Below, in pieces: positions 26,366-35,325 of a DNA stretch of 64,000 nt (the stretch's first letter is position 1; each line of letters starts with the position of its first letter). Both the position numbers and the translations under genes were made by a program. This stretch comes from Shimia sp. CNT1-13L.2 (GTDB lineage Bacteria > Pseudomonadota > Alphaproteobacteria > Rhodobacterales > Rhodobacteraceae). A model generated the notes under the pieces. The model ran no database searches, had not been told where the DNA came from, and saw only the letters and a list, made by a program, of their open reading frames with translations. The stretch lies in the NCBI RefSeq assembly GCF_024331145.1, contig NZ_JANDJO010000003.1, positions 310,001 through 374,000 on the forward strand, in the 5' to 3' direction.

Positions 26366-27529
26366 TCACCCTTGCAGGAGGGCGAGGGTTTGGTCGGCGA
26401 TGACGCCTTCTTCGTCGGTGGGGATCACGAGGGCCTTGAGGCGGCTGTTGGGGGTGGTGATCACGGGGCCGCGGGCGGCGTTGGCTTCGGGGTCGAGGTC
26501 GGCGCCAAGCCATTCGCAGCCCTTCAGGATGCCGGCGCGGATGTTGGCGGCGTTTTCGCCGATGCCGGCGGTGAAGACGATGGCGTCGATGCCGCCAAGC
26601 ACGGCGGCCATGGCGCCGATCTGGCGGTAGGCGCGGAAGATGAAGAGGTCGATGGCTTCCTGCGCGGCCGGGTCATCGCTGGCGGCGAGGTCGCGCATGT
26701 CGCTGCTGATGCCGCCGGAGACGCCGTAGAGGCCCGACTTGGAGGAGACCAGTTCCTCGGCCTCGTCGACGCTCATGGCCATGTCGCGGATCAGGTGGAA
26801 GATCACGCCGGGGTCGATCTCGCCACAGCGTTTGCCCATCATCAAGCCGTCAAGCGCGGTGTAGCCCATCGAGGTGGCCACCGATTTGCCGTCTTTCATG
26901 GCGCAGACGCTGGCGCCGTGGCCAAGGTGCAGGACAACCACGCGGCGCTGGGTTTCGGTGTCGAGGAAATCGGGCAGGCGCGAGGCGATGTATTCGTAGC
27001 TGAGGCCGTGAAAGCCATAGCGCAGCACGCCGTCATCGGTGAGTTCGCGGGGAATGGCGAACAGCTGGGCAAGGCGATCCTGCGTGCGGTGGAAGGCGGT
27101 GTCGAAACAGGCGACCTGGGGCAGGTCGGGCCAGACCGCGCTGAGGGCGGCGATGCCCGAGAGGTTGTGCGGCTGGTGGGCCGGGGCGAGCGGGGCAAGG
27201 GCGGTGATGCGCTGGATCACGTCGGCGTCGATCAGGGCGGCACCGGTGAAATCGTGCCCGCCATGCACCACGCGGTGCCCGGCGGCGACCACGTGCAGAT
27301 CGGGGAAGCGTTCCTGAAGGTCGGCGGTCAGCCAGGCGAGGGCCTCCTTGTGGCCGGACTCATGCGGCACGGGCAGGGGGGTGCTGTGATTTGGTCCGTG
27401 GTGGGCGGGGCCGTGGCCGATCCGGTCGATCAGGCCCTTGGAAATCAGCTTGCGATCAGAGTCGGCCTTGTACATGGCGTATTTGATCGACGAACTGCCC
27501 GCGTTCAGAACCAGAATGGCGTTGGTCAC
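26366..27529 (-). CDS. ackA: Acetate kinase
   Basis: Interconverts acetate plus ATP and acetyl-phosphate plus ADP. The 387 residues show LVLNAGSSSIKYAMY at the N-terminus, CFDTAFHRT, LHLGHGASVCA and VFTAGIGENAANIR, all acetokinase signatures. The GTG start at 27529 overlaps the pta stop as GTGA, so pta-ackA are translationally coupled. In this group the pair also serves taurine or sulfoacetaldehyde breakdown, but no xsc gene is present here. Confidence 0.94.
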   Translation of the reverse strand: MTNAILVLNAGSSSIKYAMYKADSDRKLISKGLIDRIGHGPAHHGPNHSTPLPVPHESGHKEALAWLTADLQERFPDLHVVAAGHRVVHGGHDFTGAALIDADVIQRITALAPLAPAHQPHNLSGIAALSAVWPDLPQVACFDTAFHRTQDRLAQLFAIPRELTDDGVLRYGFHGLSYEYIASRLPDFLDTETQRRVVVLHLGHGASVCAMKDGKSVATSMGYTALDGLMMGKRCGEIDPGVIFHLIRDMAMSVDEAEELVSSKSGLYGVSGGISSDMRDLAASDDPAAQEAIDLFIFRAYRQIGAMAAVLGGIDAIVFTAGIGENAANIRAGILKGCEWLGADLDPEANAARGPVITTPNSRLKALVIPTDEEGVIADQTLALLQG

Positions 27530-28497
27530 AGGATGCCCTTTCCTTGGCGATGGTGCACGAGCAATAGCGCCAGTGCCGCCGAGATGACACGCGACAAGGT
27601 GCCATCGGCGCGGCTTGTCAGCATAACGGGCACGCGGGCGCCTAGAACGATGCCTGCCGCGTCGGCGCTGGCGAGGTAGATCAGCTGTTTGGCGATCATG
27701 TTGCCCGCTTCGAGGTCGGGGGCAATCAGCACGTCGGGATCGCCTGCCACCTCGGAGACGATGCCCTTGGTTTCGGCGGCTTCCTTGCTGACCGCGTTGT
27801 CAAAGGCGAGCGGGCCGTCGAGCAGGCCACCGGTGATCTGGCCGCGGTCTGCCATCTTGCAGAGCGCGCCGGCCTCAACGGTCGAGGGGATCTTGGGGTA
27901 GATGGTTTCAACTGCCGACAGGATCGCGACCTTGGGCAAATCGACGCCGAGGGCATGGCCGAGTTCGATGGCGTTCTGGACGATGTCGGCCTTGGTTTCG
28001 AGATCGGGAAAGATGTTGATCGCGGCGTCCGAGATCAGGAGCGGTTTGGGGTAGGTGGGCACGTCGAGCACGAAGACGTGGCTCATCCGGCGTTCGGTGC
28101 GCAGGCCGCGTTCCTTGTGGACCACTTCGGACATGATCTCGTCGGTGTGGAGCGCGCCTTTCATGAGGGCCTGAGCCTTGCCCTGACGCACCATCAGCAC
28201 CGCCTGCTTGGCCGAGTCATGGCTGTGTTTGGTCGAGACGATCTCGACGCCGTCGAGGGTGAGGCCGGCTTCATCGGCGGCGGCCTGGATGCGGTCTTCG
28301 GGGCCGACGAGGATGGGCACGATCAACCCGTGATCGCGGGCGGCAAGAGCACCTTCGAGAGAGGTGTCGTCGCAGGGATGCACGATGGCCGTGGGGATCG
28401 GATCGAGCGGCCGGGTGACCTCGAGCATATGGGCAAAGCTTGCGCCCATGTCCTGGATTTCGGCTTCGGTCTTGGTCTGGTCAACGGGGAGTATCAC
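27526..28497 (-). CDS. pta: Phosphate acetyltransferase, short PTA/PTB type
   Basis: Converts acetyl-CoA and phosphate to acetyl-phosphate and CoA. It has 323 residues, the single-domain form without the N-terminal regulatory domains of E. coli Pta. Typical segments are AHMLEVTRPLDPIPTAIVHPCDD, ALMKGALHTDEIM, SDAAINIFPDL and GARVPVMLTSRAD. I chose GTG at 28497 because AAGGAG lies seven bases upstream; longer in-frame starts at 28545 and 28569 lack one. Related phosphate butyryltransferases cannot be excluded, but linkage to ackA supports acetate. Confidence 0.88.
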   Translation of the reverse strand: MILPVDQTKTEAEIQDMGASFAHMLEVTRPLDPIPTAIVHPCDDTSLEGALAARDHGLIVPILVGPEDRIQAAADEAGLTLDGVEIVSTKHSHDSAKQAVLMVRQGKAQALMKGALHTDEIMSEVVHKERGLRTERRMSHVFVLDVPTYPKPLLISDAAINIFPDLETKADIVQNAIELGHALGVDLPKVAILSAVETIYPKIPSTVEAGALCKMADRGQITGGLLDGPLAFDNAVSKEAAETKGIVSEVAGDPDVLIAPDLEAGNMIAKQLIYLASADAAGIVLGARVPVMLTSRADGTLSRVISAALALLLVHHRQGKGIL

Positions 28498-28619
28498 CGG
28501 TTTGCTCCTTACGGTTGTCACTCGTGCAGTGGCGGTATTATGCATCCAAGGGTCACGCGAAAATGACACAGGACAAATCCTGGGCCAAGCGGCGCAGGTG
28601 CCGTTGCGGAATGGTGAAA

Positions 28620-28640
28620 TTTCATGCAGCTGTCATGAAA
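28620..28640. promoter_or_regulatory. 7-bp inverted repeat upstream of pta
   Basis: TTTCATG (28620-28626) and CATGAAA (28634-28640) are exact reverse complements with a seven-base centre. It lies about 125 bases upstream of pta and just before the flavin reductase stop; candidate regulator site. Confidence 0.35.
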
Positions 28641-28658
28641 CTGCCGCCACGGGGGCAA

Positions 28659-29156
28659 TCAGGTCTCTGCAAGGAAGCCGCCGAACTGGCCGTTGGCAAA
28701 GACAAGCGGGCTGCCGGTTTTCAACATGACGTGGTCGACCTGGCCCACCATGATGGCATGATCGCCGGCATCGTGCAGGGCCGAGGTCGTGCATTCGAAA
28801 CGGGCGAGGCAGCTGTCGATCAGCGGGACGCCGTTGTCGCTCAGGTGCACCGAGAGGCCTTCGAAGGCATCGCCCTGTTTGGCAAAGCGCATGGCGATGT
28901 CTTTCTGGTCTTCGCCCATGACGTGGATCGCGAAATGCGTGGCGGTTTCGAAATGGGGATAGCGCAGCGAGGTCTTGGACGGTGCCCAGAGCACCAGCGC
29001 CGGATCGAGGGAAACCGAGGAGAAGCTGTTGGCCGTCATGCCGATGCCGCCCGTCGGGGACGGGGCGGTGATGACGGTGACGCCGGTCGCAAAACGCCCA
29101 AGCGCATCGCGAAAGGCGCGCGTGTTGTCTTCATCCGGTGAGAACCGCATGACCAT
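28659..29156 (-). CDS. Flavin reductase family protein
   Basis: A 165-residue FMN-binding split-barrel protein that probably reduces flavin with NAD(P)H for a partner monooxygenase. Family features are RFATGVTVITAPSP, the flavin-contacting GMTANSFSSVSLDPALVLW, and ALHDAGDHAIMVGQVDHV near the C-terminus. The ATG at 29156 follows AAGGGT. No oxygenase partner is next to it. It reads in the same direction as pta but ends about 160 bases before its start. Confidence 0.87.
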   Translation of the reverse strand: MVMRFSPDEDNTRAFRDALGRFATGVTVITAPSPTGGIGMTANSFSSVSLDPALVLWAPSKTSLRYPHFETATHFAIHVMGEDQKDIAMRFAKQGDAFEGLSVHLSDNGVPLIDSCLARFECTTSALHDAGDHAIMVGQVDHVMLKTGSPLVFANGQFGGFLAET

Positions 29157-29241
29157 GACTGATTGACCCTTGTTGTTCGCGCGTGGTGGGTTTGCCCGCA
29201 TTTACGCTATTTGTGTCCACGTGCAAGGGGTTTCGCGGCGT

Positions 29242-30654
29242 TCAGTTCAGATCTTCGAGCAGGCGGCCGTGCTTGCGGGTTTCGCGGATGACCTCGCCGA
29301 AGGTGGCGTAGCCGCGCGATTGCAGCATGGGCAGCAGTTTGCACAGCACTTCGGCGGTGGCCTGCGCGTCGCCAAGGGCGGTGTGGCGCAGGTGGGGCGG
29401 GATGGTCACGCCGAGACGGTCGCACAGGGCATCGAGGGTGTGGGTTTCGCTGGCCCCGAAGAGGACGGCCGAAAGAAGCACGGTGTCGATGATCGGGTGA
29501 TCCCATGCCACGCCAAGCCGTTTGCCATGACGCTTGAGGAAGGCCATGTCGAAGGGGGCGTTGTGGGCGACGATGACCGAGCCATTGGCGAACTTGTGGA
29601 AGTCGCGCGACACGGTGTCGATGCCGGGGGCGTCGGCGACCATTTCGTTGGTGACGTGGTGCACCTTGGTCGAGGCGGCGGGGATCTTCATGCCGGGATT
29701 GACCAGTTGGTTGATCTCTTCGCCGGGTACGATGCGGCCGTTGACCACGCGCACTGCACCGATTTGAACGATCTCGTCCTTGTGCGGCAGGAGGCCGGTG
29801 GTTTCGGTGTCGAACACCACGAAGTTCAGGGTGGTGAGCGGCGTGTCTTCGAGCGCGCGTTCGCTGTCGTGTTCCATGAGGTCGAAGTCATAGATCAGCG
29901 GGCGGGCGGCATCGGGCGAGATTTCGGCATGGGCCTCGTCGATCAGGAGCATGTAGCCGGGGGCGTGGCCCACAGGCTTCAGGCGGGCATCGAAAGTGAG
30001 CCGTCCTTCGACGCCGTGGACCTCGAAGGCGACTTCCTTGCCGGTCTTTGCAAGCTGGGTATAGGCGGCGAGGATTTCATCCTTGCGGAAGTAATCGAAA
30101 ATCGAGGCGTTGAGGCGCGGGGTGTGGATCTGGCCAAGGACACTTGCCGCCTGACCATCATACAGCACGATCTGGTGGGCGGGGTTGACCAGCACCATGG
30201 CCACGGGAATGTCGGTCAGGAGCGAGGTCAGACGTTCCTTTTCGGCGGCGAGGCGGGCGGTTTCCTGGGCTACGGCTTCGGCGCGATCAAGGGTGGTCTG
30301 GCTCAGCTGGGTCGAGACGGCCTGAGCGGCGGGGGCGAGATCGCCGAGATAGCGCGCCTGGTGGGTGTCGACCGAGGAATCGACGCCAGCATGGGCATTG
30401 GTGCGCATGGTCGCGGCGATACGTTCGATGGGTTTGGCGACATTTTCGTCAAACAGCAGCCAGATACCGACCGAGAGGCCGATCAGGCCAAAGCCTGCAA
30501 GGATGCCGGAGAAGACGAAGCCGGACATCATGTCGCCTTCGAGGGCGCGGCGATAGCCGAGGGCAAGGGCGAGGCCGATCAGGGCAACACCGGCGACGGC
30601 GATGAAGACGAAGAACAGGAAGACGCGGACGCGCAGGCTCAGTTGGGTAAACAT
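29242..30654 (-). CDS. Membrane-anchored HAMP/PAS protein with DnaQ-type 3'-5' exonuclease domain
   Basis: A 470-residue fusion. Two transmembrane helices lie at about 10-33 and 44-68, then a HAMP-like linker with coiled coil (70-140), a PAS-like sensor domain (about 140-250) and a DEDDh exonuclease (about 275-440). All exonuclease motifs are intact: ExoI FDTETTG (Asp282, Glu284), ExoII VAHNAPFD (Asp369) and ExoIII HTALGDA (His424, Asp429). The ATG overlaps the previous stop as TGATG. It follows the small membrane protein and the DUF294 gene. In pseudomonads a shorter exonuclease gene occupies a similar place beside actP. Substrate and signal are unknown. Confidence 0.85.
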   Translation of the reverse strand: MFTQLSLRVRVFLFFVFIAVAGVALIGLALALGYRRALEGDMMSGFVFSGILAGFGLIGLSVGIWLLFDENVAKPIERIAATMRTNAHAGVDSSVDTHQARYLGDLAPAAQAVSTQLSQTTLDRAEAVAQETARLAAEKERLTSLLTDIPVAMVLVNPAHQIVLYDGQAASVLGQIHTPRLNASIFDYFRKDEILAAYTQLAKTGKEVAFEVHGVEGRLTFDARLKPVGHAPGYMLLIDEAHAEISPDAARPLIYDFDLMEHDSERALEDTPLTTLNFVVFDTETTGLLPHKDEIVQIGAVRVVNGRIVPGEEINQLVNPGMKIPAASTKVHHVTNEMVADAPGIDTVSRDFHKFANGSVIVAHNAPFDMAFLKRHGKRLGVAWDHPIIDTVLLSAVLFGASETHTLDALCDRLGVTIPPHLRHTALGDAQATAEVLCKLLPMLQSRGYATFGEVIRETRKHGRLLEDLN

Positions 30655-31175
30655 CAGCTTGCCTCGCAGATTGTCTTGAGGATCGGGTCGGTGGCGGGGA
30701 CGGTCGACCATTTCACGCCCTCGACCGACCCGTCATCGTTCATCTGCACGGCCTCGGTGATTGGGGCGCGTCGCAGGGCCTCGCAATCGGCGAGAACACC
30801 CAGCGATTTGACCGGCGACCAGCGCGAGTAGAGGAAGATCTCGGCAATGCGGCGCTCAGGCACGGCGGGGTGGCGGTTGATGGTGGCGGTGTCGACGGCG
30901 ACGAAGCGTTCCACGAAGGGGAAGAGATAGGTCCAGGGACGATAGAAGGCGGTGGCCTCGACGCTTTCGGCGATGACGAACTCGGGGGGCATATTGTCTG
31001 TCTGGCGCGGGAACCAACCGTATTCGTTGCTGATGGTGGCGGCCAGCATGGCAAAACCGGCGGCAACCGGCATCAGCCAGCGGGGCAGGCGGCCCTTGAG
31101 GCTGCGGTTGATCACGAAAACGATCCCGGCGGCGGCGATGCCGGCAACCAGCGTGGCGATCAGTTCAAAAAACAT
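30654..31175 (-). CDS. Membrane-anchored protein of unknown function
   Basis: A 173-residue protein with two hydrophobic helices in the first 60 residues (FELIATLVAGIAAAGIVFVI and PVAAGFAMLAATIS), then a soluble part with FYRPWTYLFPFVERFVAVDT and a C-terminal region containing two Cys. No named domain is recognised. The ATG at 31175 follows GAGGAGGAG. Its stop overlaps the exonuclease start, so the two are coupled and the protein may work with it. Confidence 0.75.
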   Translation of the reverse strand: MFFELIATLVAGIAAAGIVFVINRSLKGRLPRWLMPVAAGFAMLAATISNEYGWFPRQTDNMPPEFVIAESVEATAFYRPWTYLFPFVERFVAVDTATINRHPAVPERRIAEIFLYSRWSPVKSLGVLADCEALRRAPITEAVQMNDDGSVEGVKWSTVPATDPILKTICEAS

Positions 31176-31253
31176 GTCTTCTCCTCCTCGGGGATGGCCC
31201 CGTGACACGCTCCGTTCGAGGCCTCCACCCCGGACGGTGTGCCGTCATCTTTG

Positions 31254-33080
31254 TTAGCCCAGCATACCGCGGCCGTGGCCGATGGCGGATTGCAGGGATT
31301 TCACCACGACGAATGCGTCGCGCAGGTGGCTGCGTTCGAAATCCGAAAGTTCGGCGGGCAGCAGGTAATTGTCGGGCGCAAGGCCGTTCTTGACGCGCTC
31401 GGCCTGGTGCAGCAGGCGGGTCTCGGCGATCAGGTCGTAGGCGTCCAGAAGATCACGGGCACCGGACGAACTTAGCACGCCGGAATGTTCGGCGGCTTCG
31501 AGACGGGCGCGGGTGTTGACCTCGGTCAGCTGGCCCTGAAGCGCGTAGATGCGGCCAAGATCGACGATCGGCACAACGCCGTTGTGTTTCATGTCGAGTT
31601 GGTTCTTGTGTTCGCCCGAACGGATGGTGGCGAAGCCACGCAAGAGACCCAGCGGCGGTTGGTGCTTGAGCGAGTTGGAAATCATGTGGGCCACGAAGAT
31701 CGAGTTCTTCGAGGCGGCGGCGAGGGTGTCTTCCTGAAGGTCTTCGAACAGGTGACGGTGGCCGCCGATGGGACGCAGGTCGAACATGACCGAGGCCAGC
31801 ATCTGGGCTTCGGGATCGGGTTTGTTGATCCACTTGTCGAAGTAGCCTTTCCAGACCTTGAGCGGCTGGCACCAGCGCGGGTTGGTCGCCATCATGTCGC
31901 CGGGGCAGTAGACATATCCGCAGGTGTTGAGGCCGTCGCAGACGAAGGTGGCGAGATCGGCGAAATAGGCCATGTCGGCTTCGGTGGCGCTGTCATGCAG
32001 GACGATGCAGTTGTCCTGATCGCTGACGCCGGTCTGTTCCTGACGCCCCTGCGAACCGCAGGCCAGCCAGAGGTAGGGCACGGGGGCGGGGCCGAGTTTT
32101 TGTTCACCCAGGGCCAGAAGGCGGCGGGTGGCGGTGTCGGCGATATCGGTGATCAGGCGGGTGACGACCTCGTGGCGGTTGCCGCCAGCAACCAGTTGCA
32201 CCAGCAGTTGCGGGATGCGGTCGGTGACCTTGGCCATCTCTTCTGCGGTGTCGGCATGGGCGATTTCACTGACCAGTTCGGCCGAACTGACGGCCTGAAA
32301 GCGGGTCAGGTCGGTTTGAGTGACAATGCCAACCAGTTTGCCCGCCTCGACGATCGGGATGTGGCCGATCTTCATCTCCATCATGGCGTGCAGCACGTCC
32401 GAGCCTATGGCGGTGGGCGCAAGCGTGACGGGGTTACGGGTCATGACATCCGAAATCGGGGTGGTGACGGGCAGGGCCTTGGCCAGCACCTTACCCGACA
32501 GGTCGCGGGTGGTGAGAATGCCGGTGAGTGCGTCGCCTTCGGCGCTGATGCAGAGCGAGGAAATGCCCTTGTCGCGCATCAGGATAGCGGCGTCCTGTAC
32601 GGTGGCATCGGGGGGGCAGGTGACTGGGCTGTGGGCCATCAGGGTTTCAACGCGGCTGGTGGCCAGATCGTTGCCGCGGGGTTTTTCGATGCGGGTGCGG
32701 TCAAAGAACTTGCGGGCAACCTCGTGGTCCTCGATCAGCTTGTAGAAGGGGATCGGGGGCAGCACCAGGAGGATGGAGTGTTCATCGGCGCGGGCGCTGG
32801 TGACGGAGATGCCGTCGCGCAGGAGGCCGCGTTCGCCAAAGGAGTTGCGGATGCCGAGGTGCGAGACCACCACGTCGTTTTCATCCGAGACCTCGATCTG
32901 GCCTTCGTAGACCAGAAACAGGCCGGGGAGCTTTTCGCCAAGGTCATAAACCGAAAAGCCTTTTTCGATTTCCCAGGCTTCGAACAGGGGCGTGTATTCC
33001 TCGAGAACCTCGGGGGCGAGGGCGTCGTAGGGGTGAACCGATTTCAGGAAACGCAGGATCTGTTCTTGGGTGAGAGGCAT
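31254..33080 (-). CDS. cNMP-binding, CBS-pair and DUF294 nucleotidyltransferase-like protein
   Basis: A 608-residue cytoplasmic regulator-like protein. Residues about 1-130 form a cyclic nucleotide-binding fold (VYDLGEKLPGLFLVYEGQIEV, FGERGLLRDG), 145-280 hold two CBS motifs, about 300-430 a nucleotidyltransferase with ACGSQGRQEQTGVSDQDN, the G-S-x-G-R and D-x-D type active site, and the rest is the DUF294 C-terminal domain. GlnD-like transferases suggest modification of a protein partner, but the target is unknown. It lies directly downstream of the symporter, separated by a terminator, an arrangement also known near actP in gammaproteobacteria. Confidence 0.87.
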   Translation of the reverse strand: MPLTQEQILRFLKSVHPYDALAPEVLEEYTPLFEAWEIEKGFSVYDLGEKLPGLFLVYEGQIEVSDENDVVVSHLGIRNSFGERGLLRDGISVTSARADEHSILLVLPPIPFYKLIEDHEVARKFFDRTRIEKPRGNDLATSRVETLMAHSPVTCPPDATVQDAAILMRDKGISSLCISAEGDALTGILTTRDLSGKVLAKALPVTTPISDVMTRNPVTLAPTAIGSDVLHAMMEMKIGHIPIVEAGKLVGIVTQTDLTRFQAVSSAELVSEIAHADTAEEMAKVTDRIPQLLVQLVAGGNRHEVVTRLITDIADTATRRLLALGEQKLGPAPVPYLWLACGSQGRQEQTGVSDQDNCIVLHDSATEADMAYFADLATFVCDGLNTCGYVYCPGDMMATNPRWCQPLKVWKGYFDKWINKPDPEAQMLASVMFDLRPIGGHRHLFEDLQEDTLAAASKNSIFVAHMISNSLKHQPPLGLLRGFATIRSGEHKNQLDMKHNGVVPIVDLGRIYALQGQLTEVNTRARLEAAEHSGVLSSSGARDLLDAYDLIAETRLLHQAERVKNGLAPDNYLLPAELSDFERSHLRDAFVVVKSLQSAIGHGRGMLG

Positions 33081-33104
33081 GGGAATCGACCTTGGAGGAG
33101 AAAT

Positions 33105-33138
33105 AAAAAAGTCCTGTCCGATATGAACCGGACAGGAC
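33105..33138 (-). terminator. Terminator after the symporter gene
   Basis: On the minus strand GTCCTGTCCG (33138-33129) pairs with CGGACAGGAC (33120-33111) over eight bases, followed by six T residues. It partly insulates the DUF294 gene from the symporter transcript. Confidence 0.9.
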
Positions 33139-33154
33139 CAAATTTAAAGATGGC

Positions 33155-33176
33155 GGGCAGTCGCAGGGGACTGCCC
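33155..33176 (-). promoter_or_regulatory. Hairpin just after the symporter stop codon
   Basis: GGGCAGTC (33155-33162) and GACTGCCC (33169-33176) pair over six bases, without a T run. It sits between the symporter stop and the true terminator and may stabilise the mRNA 3' end. Confidence 0.55.
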
Positions 33177-33188
33177 GACCAGAGCCTC

Positions 33189-34976
33189 TTAGTGACCTGC
33201 GGCGGCTGCGCCTGCACCTTTCGGGATGCGGACGTTTTCGACCAGTTCGTCGATTTCGGCCGGGATCGGATCGGTCGACTTCGAGACCATGAAGGCAACT
33301 GCGAAGTTGATCATTGCACCGATTGCACCGAAGGAGGTCGACTTGATGGTGCCGAGCAGCGGGTCAGCATCCGAGAACGAGTTGGTACCCGGGATGAAGA
33401 ACCAGCCTTTGTGCAGGAAGATGTAGATCAGGGTTACGACCAGACCTGCCAGCATACCTGCAACGGCGCCTTTGTTGTTCACCTTGGTGAAGATACCCAT
33501 CATCAGGGCCGGGAAGATCGACGCAGCGGCCAGACCGAATGCCAGAGCAACGGTTTGTGCGGCGAAGCCCGGAGGGTTCAGACCGAGGTAGGTCGCGACC
33601 GCGATAGCAACAGCCATCGAGATACGTGCCGACATCAGTTCGCCTTTTTCCGAGATGTTCGGGCTGATGGCGCCTTTGATGAGGTCGTGCGATACCGCCG
33701 ACGAGATCGCGAGCAGGAGGCCTGCAGCGGTCGACAGAGCGGCAGCCAGACCACCAGCAGCAACCAGGGCGATCACCCAACCCGGCAGGTTGGCGATTTC
33801 CGGGTTGGCCAGAACCAGGATGTCGCGGTTGAACTTGACCAGTTCGTTCTCGCTACCCCAGCCAGCGGCTTCCATTTCGGCAACTTTGTCGGCGTTCTTG
33901 TCGTTGAAGTACGCGATTTTGCCGTCGCCGTTTTTGTCTTCCCAGTTCAGAAGACCGGTTTTCTGCCAGGTGGCCATCCAGTCATACTGAGCTTCGTCTT
34001 CCATCATCTGAACCGATACCGGTTCGGACGAGGTGCCGTTCGGCCACATCAGTTCTGAGATGTTCAGACGTGCCATTGCACCAACAGCCGGAGCGGTGAG
34101 GTACAGCAGGGCGATGAACACCAGGGTCCAGCCAGCCGACCAACGTGCGGCCGAAACGGTGGGAACGGTGAAGAAGCGCATGATGACGTGGGGCAGACCC
34201 GCGGTACCGATCATCAGCGACAGGGTGAACAGAACCATGTTCAGCGTGTCGGCGTGGTGTGCGGTATACTCGGCAAAGCCCAGCTCGGTCACGATTGCGT
34301 CCAGTTTCGCCAGCAGCGGTTCACCCGAAGCAGCGTGCTCGCCGAACAGGCCCAGGGCCGGGATCGGGTTGCCGGTCAGCTGCAGCGAGATGAAGATCGC
34401 CGGGATGGTGTAGGCGATGATCAGAACGCAGTACTGAGCAACCTGGGTGTAGGTCACACCCTTCATGCCGCCGAAAACGGCGTAGGCGAAAACAACACAG
34501 GCGCCGATCAGCAGACCGGTGGTGTTGTCAACTTCCAGGAAGCGGCCGAAGGCAACGCCAACACCGGTCATCTGGCCGATCACGTAGGTGGTCGAAGCCA
34601 CGATCAGACAGATAACGGCCACCAGGCGTGCGGTGGGCGAGTAGAAGCGGTCGCCGATGAATTCCGAAACGGTGAATTTGCCGAACTTACGCAGGTACGG
34701 TGCCAGCATCAGAGCAAGCAGAACGTAACCACCGGTCCAGCCCATCAGGAACGACGAGTTGTCATAGCCGGTGAATGCGATCAGGCCCGCCATCGAGATG
34801 AACGACGCTGCCGACATCCAGTCAGCACCAGTTGCCATACCGTTGACGACGGGGTGAACACCCTGGCCAGCAGCATAGAATTCAGAAGTCGAGCCCGCGC
34901 GGGCCCATACGGCAATACCGATGTAGAGCGCAAAGCTCGCACCGATAAAGATCCAGTTAAGTACAAACTGATCCAT
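33189..34976 (-). CDS. Sodium:solute symporter (VC_2705 subfamily, probable acetate/monocarboxylate)
   Basis: Polytopic inner-membrane transporter of 595 residues with about 13-14 helices of the SSS family. Sequences such as GVHPVVNGMATGADWMSAASFISMAG, FIGDRFYSPTARLVAV and LIIAYTIPAIF match ActP relatives. A hydrophilic insert at about 300-370 (rich in Asp, Lys and Glu, with LNWEDKNGDGKIAY, which looks like an EF-hand type calcium loop) is typical of the subfamily paired with DUF4212 proteins. The gene starts 16 bases after the DUF4212 gene. Position downstream of acs-adk supports acetate uptake, by inference. Confidence 0.88.
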   Translation of the reverse strand: MDQFVLNWIFIGASFALYIGIAVWARAGSTSEFYAAGQGVHPVVNGMATGADWMSAASFISMAGLIAFTGYDNSSFLMGWTGGYVLLALMLAPYLRKFGKFTVSEFIGDRFYSPTARLVAVICLIVASTTYVIGQMTGVGVAFGRFLEVDNTTGLLIGACVVFAYAVFGGMKGVTYTQVAQYCVLIIAYTIPAIFISLQLTGNPIPALGLFGEHAASGEPLLAKLDAIVTELGFAEYTAHHADTLNMVLFTLSLMIGTAGLPHVIMRFFTVPTVSAARWSAGWTLVFIALLYLTAPAVGAMARLNISELMWPNGTSSEPVSVQMMEDEAQYDWMATWQKTGLLNWEDKNGDGKIAYFNDKNADKVAEMEAAGWGSENELVKFNRDILVLANPEIANLPGWVIALVAAGGLAAALSTAAGLLLAISSAVSHDLIKGAISPNISEKGELMSARISMAVAIAVATYLGLNPPGFAAQTVALAFGLAAASIFPALMMGIFTKVNNKGAVAGMLAGLVVTLIYIFLHKGWFFIPGTNSFSDADPLLGTIKSTSFGAIGAMINFAVAFMVSKSTDPIPAEIDELVENVRIPKGAGAAAAGH

Positions 34977-34991
34977 TGTCCCTCAGTCCTC

Positions 34992-35249
34992 TTATTCTTC
35001 CACGCCGTGTTCGGCGTCGAGTTTGTTCATGCGCCAGGCGTAGAAGAAGATCAGCGCCAGGAAGACCAGGATCGAACCTTGCTGGGCAAACCAGAAGCCC
35101 AGGTCGGTTCCGCCGACGGCGATGCCGCTCAGCGCCGGGCGCAGCAGGATGCCGAACCCGAAAGAGACCAGCGCCCAGATAACGAGGCTGATCTGAATGA
35201 TGCGAATATTGGCTTTCCAATAATCGTTGTTGGATGAGTTGTCGGCCAT
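34992..35249 (-). CDS. DUF4212 small membrane subunit of the symporter
   Basis: An 85-residue protein with two transmembrane helices (IIQISLVIWALVSFGFGILL and GSILVFLALIFFYAWRM). The pattern YWKANIRII followed by WFAQQGSI is the DUF4212 signature. Members are encoded directly upstream of VC_2705-type symporters, in the way YjcH accompanies ActP, and are assumed to assist the transporter. An RBS GGAGGAG precedes the start. Confidence 0.88.
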   Translation of the reverse strand: MADNSSNNDYWKANIRIIQISLVIWALVSFGFGILLRPALSGIAVGGTDLGFWFAQQGSILVFLALIFFYAWRMNKLDAEHGVEE

Positions 35250-35282
35250 GATGGCTCCTCCCTCTTTTCCGTTTCCTCCGCA

Positions 35283-35310
35283 AAGAAACGCGGGGGACCA
35301 GCCCCGCGTT
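35283..35310 (-). terminator. Terminator of the acs-adk transcript
   Basis: On the minus strand AACGCGGGG (35310-35302) pairs with CCCCGCGTT (35295-35287) and is followed by TCTTTG. It lies 16 bases after the adk stop. Confidence 0.75.
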
Positions 35311-35325
35311 CTTTACACTTCCCCT

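Noticed and set aside
29170-30831. A 553-codon plus-strand frame opposite the exonuclease gene
   Set aside because: It is the antisense of a gene with intact DEDDh motifs; no recognisable domain or start signal.
31485-34058. An 857-codon plus-strand frame across the DUF294 and symporter genes
   Set aside because: It spans two real minus-strand genes and the terminator between them, so it is a shadow.
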